Of a stretch of 64,000 bases of DNA, positions 26,264-36,769 are shown piece by piece. The position numbers were made by a program, and so were the translations under genes. The DNA comes from Aestuariivirga sp. (GTDB lineage Bacteria > Pseudomonadota > Alphaproteobacteria > Rhizobiales > Aestuariivirgaceae): assembly GCA_030680855.1 (NCBI GenBank), contig JAUXUN010000011.1, forward strand, positions 1 through 64,000. Direction: 5' to 3'. Position 1 is the stretch's first letter; every line of letters begins with the position of its first letter. The notes under the pieces were generated by a model that worked only from the letters and a program-made list of their open reading frames with translations, had not been told where the DNA came from and ran no database searches.

Positions 26264-26680
26264 ATGACCTATGACCCCAATAACATCTTTGCCAAAATCC
26301 TGCGTGGCGAAATTCCCTGCCATAAAACATACGAGGATGAGCATACGCTGGCCTTCATGGATGTGATGCCCCAGGTGGAAGGGCATTGCCTGGTTATTCC
26401 GAAGGTGGGCTCACGCAATCTGCTGGACGCGGAGCTTTCGACGCTCACGCCGCTTATGGCCACGGTGCAAAAGGTGGCGCGCGCCGCCAAGACGGCGTTC
26501 AAGGCGGACGGCGTGCAGATCCGGCAATACAATGAGCCCGCTGCCGGACAAACGGTTTTCCATCTTCATTTTCACATCATGCCGATGAATGAGGGGCAAG
26601 CCATCCGCCCCCATGCGGGAAAGATGGCGGATCAGGGCCTGCTGGCAAAGCAGGCGGAGATGATTCGCAATGCGCTATGA
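26264..26680 (+). CDS. HIT family nucleotide hydrolase/transferase
   Basis: A 138-residue histidine-triad protein, binding purine nucleotides. The active site reads VFHLHFHIMPMN (about 105), the H-phi-H-phi-H motif with the nucleophilic middle histidine. The N-terminus DPNNIFAKILRGEIPCHKTY is typical of bacterial HinT-like proteins. AGGAG lies before the ATG. The last 6 bp overlap the convergent transporter gene. Confidence 0.94.
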   Translation: MTYDPNNIFAKILRGEIPCHKTYEDEHTLAFMDVMPQVEGHCLVIPKVGSRNLLDAELSTLTPLMATVQKVARAAKTAFKADGVQIRQYNEPAAGQTVFHLHFHIMPMNEGQAIRPHAGKMADQGLLAKQAEMIRNAL

Positions 26681-27535
26681 CGGTTGCACGCCACTGGTTT
26701 TTTTCTTCTCAAGGATAACCAGCGCAATTCCTGAAATGATGGCGATTGACGCCATGATCAAACGCAGGCTTATGGACTCATCGAGCAGGATAATGCCACC
26801 CATGGCGGCAATCACCGGAACACTGAGCTGCACGGTTGCCGCCTGGGTTGCCTTCAAGGCGGGCAATGCCTTGTACCAGATGGCGTAGCCTATTCCTGAC
26901 GTCAGCGCCCCCGACATGATGGCATACCAAATTCCAGCACTGTCCCACGTGATATGCCTCATCATCAGGAGGCTCAGCACAAGTGTAATCGGAACGGTGC
27001 GAAGGAAATTTCCCGCCGTCACCACGGTGGGATCTCCAGCGCCTTTGCCACGCAGGGAATAGATGCCCCATGCCACTCCGGCGCCTATCATCAGCACGGA
27101 GCTCAGCAGTGGCGGTGCCGAGAGGCCCGGGAGGGTGAGGCCAACCAGGCCGCCCAATGCCAGAACCAGGCCGAGCCATTGCAGGCTGAGCAGCCGTTCC
27201 CCACGCCACATTCCATAGCTGATCATAGTTGTTTGAACAGCGCCGAAAAGCAGCAAGGCACCGGTTGCAGCGGTGAGATTGATATAGGCAAAGGAAAATC
27301 CGGCGGCGTAAGCAAACAGCGCAAATGCCGATGGCCAATTGCCTCCACTCGAAGGGGCTTTGCTGCTCAGGCGCACCAACAGCCAGAGTGCCACGGCGGC
27401 CGAAATCAACCGGATCGAAGTGAAGCTGGCGGCGTCAATGCCGGTGTTTTTGAGTGCTACCCTGCACAACAGCGAATTGCCGGCAAAAGCCAGCATGGCC
27501 AGGGACGTCAGGATAGCAACGGATGTGCGCGACAC
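26675..27535 (-). CDS. EamA/DMT superfamily transporter
   Basis: A 286-residue inner-membrane protein with about ten hydrophobic spans arranged as two five-span EamA repeats (first span about 4-24, TSVAILTSLAMLAFAGNS; last about 262-280). It is a drug/metabolite exporter of unknown substrate. It starts with GTG at 27535 so that the first span is complete. Convergent with the HIT gene; 40 bp downstream of clpA. Confidence 0.9.
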   Translation of the reverse strand: MSRTSVAILTSLAMLAFAGNSLLCRVALKNTGIDAASFTSIRLISAAVALWLLVRLSSKAPSSGGNWPSAFALFAYAAGFSFAYINLTAATGALLLFGAVQTTMISYGMWRGERLLSLQWLGLVLALGGLVGLTLPGLSAPPLLSSVLMIGAGVAWGIYSLRGKGAGDPTVVTAGNFLRTVPITLVLSLLMMRHITWDSAGIWYAIMSGALTSGIGYAIWYKALPALKATQAATVQLSVPVIAAMGGIILLDESISLRLIMASIAIISGIALVILEKKKTSGVQPS

Positions 27536-27575
27536 CTATGCGTTCCCCAAGGAAGAGCATCCGTGGCGGGTCAAG

Positions 27576-29990
<2,415 letters not shown>

Positions 29991-30068
29991 GGTTTGCTCC
30001 TTCCGGATCCTGCGGAATTTGCCCGGTCTCAAATGGGCGGCCCGCACGATCTGACTGATTTGGACTTC

Positions 30069-30074
30069 ATTATA
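30069..30074 (-). promoter_or_regulatory. -10 element of the clpA promoter
   Basis: TATAAT on the minus strand within GCCTATATAAT, 79 bp upstream of the TTG start of clpA. No good -35 is visible at 16-18 bp. The same GCCTATATAAT block lies directly in front of clpS (31233-31243), so the two genes may share a sigma factor or activator. Confidence 0.5.
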
Positions 30075-30238
30075 TAGGCATTTTTGCGAACTTGGGGAGT
30101 AGTTCCTGAAAAATAGATTTAACGCCTTGTTTTTCGGCAGATGAACGGAATCTGAACAGCCGGTTCAGGCTGGTTTCAGGGTGAATTACCTATTAACCGC
30201 GCCATCGAAACACAAAAACCAATTGAGGAAACAGAATC

Positions 30239-30418
30239 GTGATCAGCATCGCCCTTTCCCACCGCGCCCCGGCCCCCTCGTTCGTCATGAACGCGCTCAA
30301 GGGCTTTCGCCGCAGGCGCATGCGCTCCATCCAGCGCAAGCATTTGCTGGGCCTGGATGACTACCTGCTTCGCGACATGGGCCTGAACCGCCTCGATGTG
30401 ATGCGGGGCAAGTTCTAA
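30239..30418 (+). CDS. DUF1127 microprotein 1
   Basis: A 59-residue arginine-rich protein starting at GTG 30239, with GAGGA 8-9 nt upstream. The C-terminal half is the DUF1127 core: ALKGFRRRRMRSIQRKHLLG, then LDDYLLRDMGLNRLDVMRGKF-like ending. DUF1127 proteins are tiny regulators; some members in Rhodobacter and Agrobacterium bind RNA and influence stress or phosphate responses. It is the first of three tandem paralogues placed divergently from clpA. Confidence 0.85.
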   Translation: MISIALSHRAPAPSFVMNALKGFRRRRMRSIQRKHLLGLDDYLLRDMGLNRLDVMRGKF

Positions 30419-30444
30419 TTCACCGCAAAATGGACCGAAAAATC

Positions 30445-30630
30445 ATGACCACGACCACATTATCCAAACCGGCCGACGTATCGGCCTTCTCATTCGTCCA
30501 GGATGCCATCAAGGGCTTTCGCCGCTCGCGCTCCCGCGCTGCCCAGCGCCGGCACTTGCTCAGCCTTGACGACAAGCTGCTGCGCGACATGGGGCGTACC
30601 CGCCTCGATGTGTTGAACGGCGATTTCTAA
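30445..30630 (+). CDS. DUF1127 microprotein 2
   Basis: A 61-residue paralogue (MTTTTLSKPADVSAFSF..., ending DMGRTRLDVLNGDF), 26 bp after the first copy. I chose ATG 30445 rather than the in-frame ATG at 30430 because the length then matches the third copy. The DUF1127 core (AIKGFRRSRSRAAQRRHLLS, about 20-40) is intact. Basic N-part and helix-loop-helix core as in its neighbours. Confidence 0.85.
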   Translation: MTTTTLSKPADVSAFSFVQDAIKGFRRSRSRAAQRRHLLSLDDKLLRDMGRTRLDVLNGDF

Positions 30631-30668
30631 AACCAAACCCCAACCCAAAAAACAGGACCTAGATTATT

Positions 30669-30854
30669 ATGACCGCGACTATCCTTACTGCCCGTACCGA
30701 TGCTTCCGCCCTTTCGTTCCTTCGGGACGCCGTGAAGGGTATGCGCCGGGTTCGGGAACGTTCCGCCGCCCGCGCCATGCTGCTCGGCCTTGACGAGCGC
30801 ATGCTGACCGACATCGGCCTTACCCGCAACGATGTGTTGAACGGCCGTTTCTAA
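30669..30854 (+). CDS. DUF1127 microprotein 3
   Basis: A 61-residue paralogue (MTATILTARTDASALSFLRD ...), with AGGACC about 10 nt upstream of the ATG. The core is AVKGMRRVRERSAARAMLLG followed by DERMLTDIGLTRNDVLNGRF. It is closer to copy 2 than to copy 1 (shared xDVLNGxF ending and SALSF/SAFSF segment), suggesting stepwise duplication. A terminator follows. Confidence 0.86.
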   Translation: MTATILTARTDASALSFLRDAVKGMRRVRERSAARAMLLGLDERMLTDIGLTRNDVLNGRF

Positions 30855-30879
30855 ACCGGCCCGCGATTAACGCAGAGGC

Positions 30880-30907
30880 AGGGGCGCTCTAGGCGCCCCT
30901 ATTCTTT
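30880..30907 (+). terminator. intrinsic terminator of the DUF1127 cluster
   Basis: Stem AGGGGCGC (30880-30887) / GCGCCCCT (30893-30900) with a 5-nt loop, followed by ATTCTTTTT. The 3' arm overlaps the last codon positions of the converging clpS gene. Confidence 0.85.
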
Positions 30908-31225
30908 TTCCATTGTGCATTGCAGGGGCTGCTGGTGCTTCTTGGCGAAATCCATCACCTGGGTGACCTTCGTCTCGGCAATCTCAAAGGTATAGACGCC
31001 GCAGACGCCCACGCCCTTCTGGTGGACATGCAGCATGATGCGGGTGGCTTCCTCGGCCGACTTCGAAAAAAACTGCTGCAACACATGGACGACGAATTCC
31101 ATGGGCGTGTAGTCGTCATTCAGCAGCAGCACCTTGTAGAGGCTGGGCTTCTTGGTCTTGGGCTCGGTGCGGGTGATGACCCCAACCTGGCCGCCGCCAT
31201 CCTTGTGTGAATCTTTTTGCGCCAT
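30899..31225 (-). CDS. clpS: ATP-dependent Clp protease adaptor ClpS
   Basis: Adaptor that delivers N-degron proteins to ClpAP. The product (108 residues from ATG 31225, [13 protein letters not shown]) has the core [20 protein letters not shown] (N-degron pocket, with the conserved Asn-Asp-Asp and the gating Met) and [17 protein letters not shown]. An upstream ATG at 31249 is in frame, but a TATAAT box lies between the two, so the shorter form is preferred. It is separated from clpA by the DUF1127 cluster, an unusual arrangement. Confidence 0.93.
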   Translation of the reverse strand: MAQKDSHKDGGGQVGVITRTEPKTKKPSLYKVLLLNDDYTPMEFVVHVLQQFFSKSAEEATRIMLHVHQKGVGVCGVYTFEIAETKVTQVMDFAKKHQQPLQCTMEKE

Positions 31226-31488
31226 GGCGGGGATTATATAGGCTCTCATGGCAAAATTGGGAGGGGGTGAGGCAAAAGTGTGTAAATGCCGCGATTTTGG
31301 GTACGGCTCCGCCGGGGGTGAAAACGGTTATGCCGTTTCCGGGGTAGAAGCGAAGGGTTGCGTGGACGCAAGCTCTCGCAGAAGTGCCGGTCGTGTCGTC
31401 CGGCTGTGACGCGATTTCCCGCGTCCATGCTTTTCAAGAATTAATTTCCTACTGCACTCAAAATGGTGCGGTCTGAAAGGTTTCCCAA

Positions 31489-32025
31489 TCAATGAAATCT
31501 ATGTTCAATCCGCTTCAAATGCTGGTAGGCTTGATTAAACTCAGCATCCGAATACTGTGGCTTGAGTTGATTCACTCGTTTTTTCAGATCATCTAGGGAA
31601 TTTGCAATGTTTGGCTCTTCATCCCTCAAGAACAAAATCGTGGAATATAATTCTAATGTGCGAGCTGTAAAATTGCCGAACTCATCAAAAATGCCATTCA
31701 GCGATTTTTCTTGGTTTTCCAAATAGTTTTTGGCATTTTTTATAATTGAATCAGCAGCATCTCCGGCCTTTATGTCGAAAGCAGTAGTTCCTGGGTTTTG
31801 ACAGCTAACAATCCCATCAATAGCTTCAGCAACTTCAAGATCAGCAGCAAGTTCCCGTGAATATGGGCCATAGGTATAAAAAGAAAACCTATAACCTGTT
31901 GGGATTTTACCAAGCGAAGCGGCAATATGGACGAATTTTTGGACTGCTTTTCGACCCAACTTATTGTTTGGGCCAACCTTTTTGGCGAGATAAGCAATCA
32001 AGCCAATCTGATCAAGCTTTTCCAT
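31489..32025 (-). CDS. YwgA-like protein
   Basis: A 178-residue soluble protein. The N-terminal part (LDQIGLIAYLAKKVGPN, then GRKAVQKFVHIAASLGKIP and SFYTYGPYSRELAADLEVAE, about 24-68) matches my memory of the Bacillus YwgA family and, more distantly, the Panacea/SocA-like fold. The rest is helical and rich in charged residues. It overlaps the HD-domain gene by 14 bp and follows it in translation. In Bacillus subtilis ywgA lies beside ywfO, which encodes an HD phosphohydrolase of the same kind, so the pair is conserved across phyla. It is AT-rich compared with flanking genes. Biochemical role unknown. Confidence 0.65.
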   Translation of the reverse strand: MEKLDQIGLIAYLAKKVGPNNKLGRKAVQKFVHIAASLGKIPTGYRFSFYTYGPYSRELAADLEVAEAIDGIVSCQNPGTTAFDIKAGDAADSIIKNAKNYLENQEKSLNGIFDEFGNFTARTLELYSTILFLRDEEPNIANSLDDLKKRVNQLKPQYSDAEFNQAYQHLKRIEHRFH

Positions 32026-33349
32026 TTCGCCCCCCTCTCGCTAGAATTGCTTTAATTTCACCGGCGGCAGAATCAACATTAGCCAAAGGCACGTAAAGTC
32101 GAAGTTGCCTAACAGGTCTTAACGATTTTACAACAGCCGAAATTCGTGACAGTGGATTTCCCTTTGCACTGTCCCCGTCAGACGGCCTAACCAATATGTT
32201 TGATTTCACGCTTTGACTATACCAAGACTTGCTGGCGACCCTCCGGATACAGCCCAATTTTTTTGTCGCAGCTTCCACTTTTTCAAAGCGCCTCTGGGCA
32301 CGTTCTTCTTCACCTTCACCATCAAATACTTCGTTGGTCTGGTAAACCAAACGGTGATGATGACGGTTTCGGATTATCTCTCCGTGAATTCCGCCCTTGC
32401 CCTCGCTTAGGCATCCTAAAACACGCCAGTCATCCCAATTCAAAAACTGCTTTAACGATGCCAAATTCCGAGGGCTGGGGAACACTCCACCGCTCTCATG
32501 CAATAAGTCCCTCATCAAATTTTCAAAATGATAATCATAGATAGAACGGGTTTTGTGCATGTAAACTTGGGTAAACATCATAAATCGCGCAATAAAAAGT
32601 CCTTCTGCAGCGTGAATGCCGTCTTCGTTTATGCCAATTGAGAATTCCCCCTCGAGTTCGTCGTCTTCACAAATGGCGATGGTATTAATAATTCGTTCGA
32701 GATCGTACTGACCATATCGGACGCCGCAGTGATAGGAATCACGCAAGAGATAGTCCATTCGGTCAACGTCGATGGTTCCCGAAATAATATCTTTTAATAA
32801 AGCGTCGCCGCTGTCTGTGGGAGCGCCAACAATATAAGAAGCAACCAAGCTTCCATCGATAGCAAGTCTATTCCCGGTTTTATGGGATTTAAGAATGTCA
32901 TCAATAAATCCCTTAATAGTCCAAGCTGAATATTCTTCGTGGCTAATTTTATACCTTTCCCCTGCAACCGAATCGTCGTCTGGAAACAAATCTTCGGCAG
33001 GATGAGAAAATGGGCCATGACCAAGGTCATGTGTAAGGGCGGCTAACCTCACAAGTTGCTTCCTTCTTTCCCGCTCATCGGAATTCAATCCGAATACATT
33101 TTCAGCTATTTCTTTATTTCTTCTGTCTTTGAATAGCGCATCAAAAACACGACCAGCAATGTGCATTACACCGATGGAATGCTCAAACCGAGTATGCATT
33201 GCACCAGGATAAATATAGTCTGTCCAAGCAAGCTGTCTAACTCTACGCAGCCTTTGAAAGGGAAACGAATTTATGATCTCCCTTTCAAGATCGTTATAAG
33301 GCACGAGACCGTGAATTGGATCCCGAATTTCATATGTTTTTTCTGACAA
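32012..33349 (-). CDS. HD-domain phosphohydrolase (YwfO-like, possible dNTPase)
   Basis: A 445-residue cytoplasmic HD-superfamily enzyme. The N-terminus EIRDPIHGLVPYNDLEREII and the motif HTRFEHSIGVMHIAGRVFDA (about 53) are typical of the YwfO/COG1078 family. The metal-binding HD lies in LAALTHDLGHGPFSHPAED (about 104) and the distal Asp in GTIDVDRMDYLLRDSYH (about 193). Related proteins act as dNTP triphosphohydrolases, sometimes allosterically controlled. It starts with TTG at 33349 (AGGG a few nt upstream) and overlaps the YwgA-like gene. AT-rich codon use suggests acquisition. It is not a duplicate of dgt, which is 16 kb away and from a different HD branch. Confidence 0.85.
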   Translation of the reverse strand: MSEKTYEIRDPIHGLVPYNDLEREIINSFPFQRLRRVRQLAWTDYIYPGAMHTRFEHSIGVMHIAGRVFDALFKDRRNKEIAENVFGLNSDERERRKQLVRLAALTHDLGHGPFSHPAEDLFPDDDSVAGERYKISHEEYSAWTIKGFIDDILKSHKTGNRLAIDGSLVASYIVGAPTDSGDALLKDIISGTIDVDRMDYLLRDSYHCGVRYGQYDLERIINTIAICEDDELEGEFSIGINEDGIHAAEGLFIARFMMFTQVYMHKTRSIYDYHFENLMRDLLHESGGVFPSPRNLASLKQFLNWDDWRVLGCLSEGKGGIHGEIIRNRHHHRLVYQTNEVFDGEGEEERAQRRFEKVEAATKKLGCIRRVASKSWYSQSVKSNILVRPSDGDSAKGNPLSRISAVVKSLRPVRQLRLYVPLANVDSAAGEIKAILARGGRNGKA

Positions 33350-33421
33350 TGTGCCCTAGTCCTAATTGTCAAATTGCGCTTCTATTAAAGAAGATAAGCA
33401 CATCAATCAGCAAAGGTCTTT

Positions 33422-35452
33422 CTAAATATCCAGCCCCTCCTCGCTCACGAACTCCGCCCGCTCCGAGATGAAGTTGAAGCGTTCTTCGGGTTTGTTGCCC
33501 ATGAGCTGTTCGACGATTTTCGCGGTGGAGGTGCGTTCGGCGTCTGACAGGGTCACCTGAAGCAGCAGGCGCTTGGCCGGGTCCATGGTGGTTTCCTTGA
33601 GCTGGGACGCCAGCATTTCGCCGAGGCCCTTGAAGCGGCCGACTTCGACCTTGCCCCTGCCCCCGAACACCGTTTTCAGCAATTCATCCTTGTGCTGATC
33701 ATTCCTGGCGTAGGTGGTTTTGCCGCCTTGCGTCAGGCGGTACAGCGGCGGCACGGCGAGGTAGAGGTGGCCCTGGTCGATGAGCAGCGGCATCTGGCGG
33801 TAAAAGAAAGTGATGAGTAGCGAGGCGATGTGGGCGCCGTCCACGTCGGCATCGGTCATGATGATGACCTTGTCGTAGCGCAGGTCTTCCTCGCGGTAGG
33901 ACGTGCCGGTGCCCGCCCCCAGGGCCTGGATGAGGTCCGAGATCTGCTGGTTGCCGGCGAGCTTGTCCTTGGTGGCGCTGGCGACGTTGAGGATTTTGCC
34001 GCGCAATGGCAGGATGGCCTGATTGACGCGGTTGCGGCCCTGCTTGGCGGAGCCCCCTGCACTATCGCCTTCGACGATGAAGAGTTCCGAGCCCTGCGCC
34101 TGCGTTGCCGAGCAATCGGCCAGTTTGCCGGGGAGCCTGAGCTTGCGCACCGCCGTCTTGCGGCCCACTTCCTTTTCGGCGCGGCGCCGGATGCGCTCAT
34201 CGGCGCGCTCGATGATCCAGTCGAGCAGCCTGTCGGCCTGGGCCGGGTGGCCGGTGAGCCAATGATCGAAATGGTCGCGCACGGCATTTTCCACAATGCG
34301 GAGCGCCTCGACGGAGGCCAGCCTGTCCTTGGTCTGGCCCTGGAATTCCGGTTCCCGGATGAAGACGGAGAGCAGCGAGCCGGAAGACGTCATCACGTCA
34401 TCGGCGGTGACTGCGTTGGCGCGCTTGTTGTTGCTGAGCTCGGCGTAATTCTTGAGCGAACGGGTGAGTGCGGTGCGGAAGCCCTGTTCATGGGTGCCGC
34501 CATCTGCGGTGGGAATGGTGTTGCAATAGGAGGAGAAAAAGCCGTCATCACCGCCGAACCAGGCGATGGCCCATTCGACATTGCCGTGGCCGCCTTCCTT
34601 TTCCACCTTGCCGGAAAAGATTTCATCGACGACGCGGGTTTTGCCTTCAAGGCGCTCCTCGAGAAAATCCTTCAGGCCGCCGGGGAAATGCAGCACGGCC
34701 TTTTCCGGGGTTTCCTTGTCCTTGATGTGGGAGGCATCGCACTGCCAGCGGATTTCCACGCCGCCGAAGAGATAGGATTTGGAGCGCGACATGCGGTAAA
34801 GCCGGGCCGCGGAAAATTCCGTGTTGCCCTTGCCGAAGATCTGGGCGTCGGGCTTGAAGCGCACCATGGTGCCGCGGCGGCCGGAGATTTTGCCCAGCGA
34901 CTGGATTTTGCCGGTGGGGAGCCCCCGGGCATATTCCTGCTTGTAAAGCTGTTGCCCACGGGCCACTTCGACGATGCAATGTTCGGACAACGCATTCACC
35001 ACGGAGACACCCACGCCATGGAGGCCGCCGGAGGTTTCGTAGACCTTCGAGTCGAATTTGCCGCCGGCATGCAGCGTGGTCATGATCACTTCAAGGGCGG
35101 ACTTGTTCTTGAACTTGGGGTGCGGGTCGATGGGAATGCCGCGGCCATTGTCGGTGACGGCCAAATAGCCCTCGGCATCATAGTTCACATCAATCCATGT
35201 GGCGTGGCCGGCCACGGCCTCGTCCATGGCGTTATCCATGACTTCGGAGAATAGATGATGCAGGGCCTTTTCATCGGTGCCGCCGATATACATGCCGGGG
35301 CGGCGGCGGACGGGCTCAAGCCCCTCCAGCACCTCAATGTCGGCGGCGGTGTATTGCTCCTCGCCCCGGGTTTTGGCCGTGGCCTTGGCTGAAGACTTTG
35401 TAACTGTTGGCAGATTTCCGAAAAGATCGTCTGTATTCTTGGCCTTGGCCAT
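33422..35452 (-). CDS. parE: DNA topoisomerase IV subunit B
   Basis: ATPase subunit of the topoisomerase that decatenates daughter chromosomes. The 676-residue product has GHKL ATPase motifs (VMDNAMDEAVAGHA, about 70; VTDNGRGIPID; GGLHGVGVSVVNALSEH, about 142) and the Toprim domain (FIVEGDSAGGSAKQGRNR, about 455; IIMTDADVDGAHIASL, about 530). The short length and N-terminal AADIEVLEGLEPVRRRPGMY fit ParE rather than GyrB. It is preceded by the AT-rich HD insert on its 3' side. parC is not in the window. Confidence 0.94.
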   Translation of the reverse strand: MAKAKNTDDLFGNLPTVTKSSAKATAKTRGEEQYTAADIEVLEGLEPVRRRPGMYIGGTDEKALHHLFSEVMDNAMDEAVAGHATWIDVNYDAEGYLAVTDNGRGIPIDPHPKFKNKSALEVIMTTLHAGGKFDSKVYETSGGLHGVGVSVVNALSEHCIVEVARGQQLYKQEYARGLPTGKIQSLGKISGRRGTMVRFKPDAQIFGKGNTEFSAARLYRMSRSKSYLFGGVEIRWQCDASHIKDKETPEKAVLHFPGGLKDFLEERLEGKTRVVDEIFSGKVEKEGGHGNVEWAIAWFGGDDGFFSSYCNTIPTADGGTHEQGFRTALTRSLKNYAELSNNKRANAVTADDVMTSSGSLLSVFIREPEFQGQTKDRLASVEALRIVENAVRDHFDHWLTGHPAQADRLLDWIIERADERIRRRAEKEVGRKTAVRKLRLPGKLADCSATQAQGSELFIVEGDSAGGSAKQGRNRVNQAILPLRGKILNVASATKDKLAGNQQISDLIQALGAGTGTSYREEDLRYDKVIIMTDADVDGAHIASLLITFFYRQMPLLIDQGHLYLAVPPLYRLTQGGKTTYARNDQHKDELLKTVFGGRGKVEVGRFKGLGEMLASQLKETTMDPAKRLLLQVTLSDAERTSTAKIVEQLMGNKPEERFNFISERAEFVSEEGLDI

Positions 35453-35505
35453 ATTTCAAAGTTCCCGAATCGTTTCGGCCACTATGGCGAAGCGGGGGGG
35501 AAAGC

Positions 35506-36255
35506 TCAAATCCGGAACAGAGGCAGGCCCATAAGTGCCTGGGCGGACAGGCCGCCCACGATCGCTACGCCAGCGATGAGCGCCGCCGTTGCAATCCGCT
35601 TGTCGGGCCAGAACCAGGTGATCAAGGGCACGGCCTGTATGATGTGGAGGGCCGCAAAATGGGCCACACGCAGATCGCCGCCGGTGGTTGACCAGTGGAA
35701 GAAGGAGAGCCCCGTGGCATCGGTCTGGTCGCCGCCGATCCAGTGGCCCTGCCCTTGCGCCAGGTAACCCGCGACGAGCGTGGTGGCGAAGGCCGAGACA
35801 ATGAAACTCCAGCCGGCCGCGAAGTGCATGGGCGTGGTCCCTGCCCTGCTTATGCGCCAACCGATGTAACCGGTTGTTCCCGTGAGCGTTAGGGCCCCGA
35901 AGCCCATGAGGTTGTACATCATTTGGTTGAAGGGCGTGGACAGGTTAAAATGGGAGGCTTCGCCAAGGCTTGACTGGTACGTCATGTAGGCCATTTCGAA
36001 AACCGCCGCCGCGAGAAAGGCCAGGGATGCAAGGCGGATTCCGCGGCTGCGCTGCTGTTCCGCAGGCAGCAGGGAAATGCCCCAGGCTAGCGTTGCCATG
36101 TGAATGGCGAGCGAGAGGAAAAACTTGGAGGGCTTTTCCCAGAGGCTGACGCCGTAGAGCAGGCGCGCGTCAAGAAATGTGAGCGCATAGACCGCCAGAA
36201 ACAGAAACGCGAAAGCAATGGCGGTGCGAGTGAGCAGCGGCGAGGCAAAAGTCAT
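35506..36255 (-). CDS. hypothetical integral membrane protein
   Basis: A 249-residue protein with about seven hydrophobic spans (first at about 11-29, IAFAFLFLAVYALTFLD; last at about 223-243). I do not recognise a family with confidence. Conserved-looking polar residues within spans include His52 in LAIHMATLAWG and a GHWIGGD loop (about 171). It overlaps the ABA4-like gene by ATGA and follows it in translation, so the two form a unit controlled by the divergent TetR gene. A transport or pigment/lipid role is possible but unproven. Confidence 0.75.
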   Translation of the reverse strand: MTFASPLLTRTAIAFAFLFLAVYALTFLDARLLYGVSLWEKPSKFFLSLAIHMATLAWGISLLPAEQQRSRGIRLASLAFLAAAVFEMAYMTYQSSLGEASHFNLSTPFNQMMYNLMGFGALTLTGTTGYIGWRISRAGTTPMHFAAGWSFIVSAFATTLVAGYLAQGQGHWIGGDQTDATGLSFFHWSTTGGDLRVAHFAALHIIQAVPLITWFWPDKRIATAALIAGVAIVGGLSAQALMGLPLFRI

Positions 36256-36686
36256 TGTGCTGCCTTGAGACGGAATTTGGTGGCTTTGATCATTTCAAAG
36301 GCGAGATAGCCAATGGGGCCAAACAGGAAGGTGAGTGGCAGGAGAAGGACCAGCGGCCAGCGCGGCAGCCCCTGCCCTTCCATGCCGCGGGCAATGCGGG
36401 CGCCCATGAAGAGATCAAAGGCCAGGTAATGGATCCACCCGGCAAGTGCTGCCCAGGGTGAGGTGAAGAGTTTCTGGACATTTTCAAGGGTATCGAATCC
36501 ACCCTCCGCGCCGGCAAAGAAAAACACAATCAGGATGAGGTAAGCCGCTGATATTGCTACGGGTATGTAGGTTCCGGCCACGATGTCACGGAGCCAGTCG
36601 CGCTTCGAGGCAACGCCCAGGGCCAGGATGATCCAGCCTGCCATGGCCAGCATGTTAAATACGGAAAAGAGCCCGGATGCGGTCAT
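36252..36686 (-). CDS. ABA4-like (DUF4281) membrane protein
   Basis: A 144-residue protein with four membrane spans, starting MTASGLFSVFNMLAMAGW at ATG 36686 with AAGGAA 7 nt upstream. Motifs typical of the ABA4-like family are the central WAALAGWIHYLAFDLFMGA (about 87) and FGPIGYLAFEMIK at the C-terminus. In plants ABA4 is needed for neoxanthin formation; bacterial members have no established role. A longer frame to 36728 would cover the operator and is rejected. It is co-transcribed with the next membrane protein and divergent from tetR. Confidence 0.85.
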   Translation of the reverse strand: MTASGLFSVFNMLAMAGWIILALGVASKRDWLRDIVAGTYIPVAISAAYLILIVFFFAGAEGGFDTLENVQKLFTSPWAALAGWIHYLAFDLFMGARIARGMEGQGLPRWPLVLLLPLTFLFGPIGYLAFEMIKATKFRLKAAQ

Positions 36687-36696
36687 TTTGATTTCC

Positions 36697-36752
36697 TTAA
36701 CTTGACAGTGACTAGATGTGGATAGCAATGCATTTTGACAGTGTCAAGTTAA
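36697..36752. promoter_or_regulatory. divergent promoter region with inverted-repeat operator
   Basis: Perfect 11-bp inverted repeat TTAACTTGACA (36697-36707) / TGTCAAGTTAA (36742-36752), 34 bp apart. The right arm is part of a local palindrome TTGACAGTGTCAA (36735-36747). On the minus strand TTGACA (36747-36742) plus 17 bp plus TATCCA (36724-36719) forms a good promoter for the ABA4-like gene. The arms are the likely binding sites of the adjacent TetR protein (inference). Confidence 0.7.
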
Positions 36753-36769
36753 GAGTGTAGGAAATCCAC

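Noticed and set aside
30143-30157. A second GAAC-N7-GAAC site, upstream of the DUF1127 genes
   Set aside because: The spacer is not T/A-rich, it overlaps another palindrome (CTGAAC-N5-GTTCAG), and such 8-base cores are expected about twice by chance in this window.
31250-31488. Gap between clpS and the YwgA-like gene searched for a tRNA or attachment site that could explain the insertion
   Set aside because: Only small hairpins (GAAAACGG/CCGTTTCC near 31319-31340) are present; no tRNA arms or direct repeats were found.
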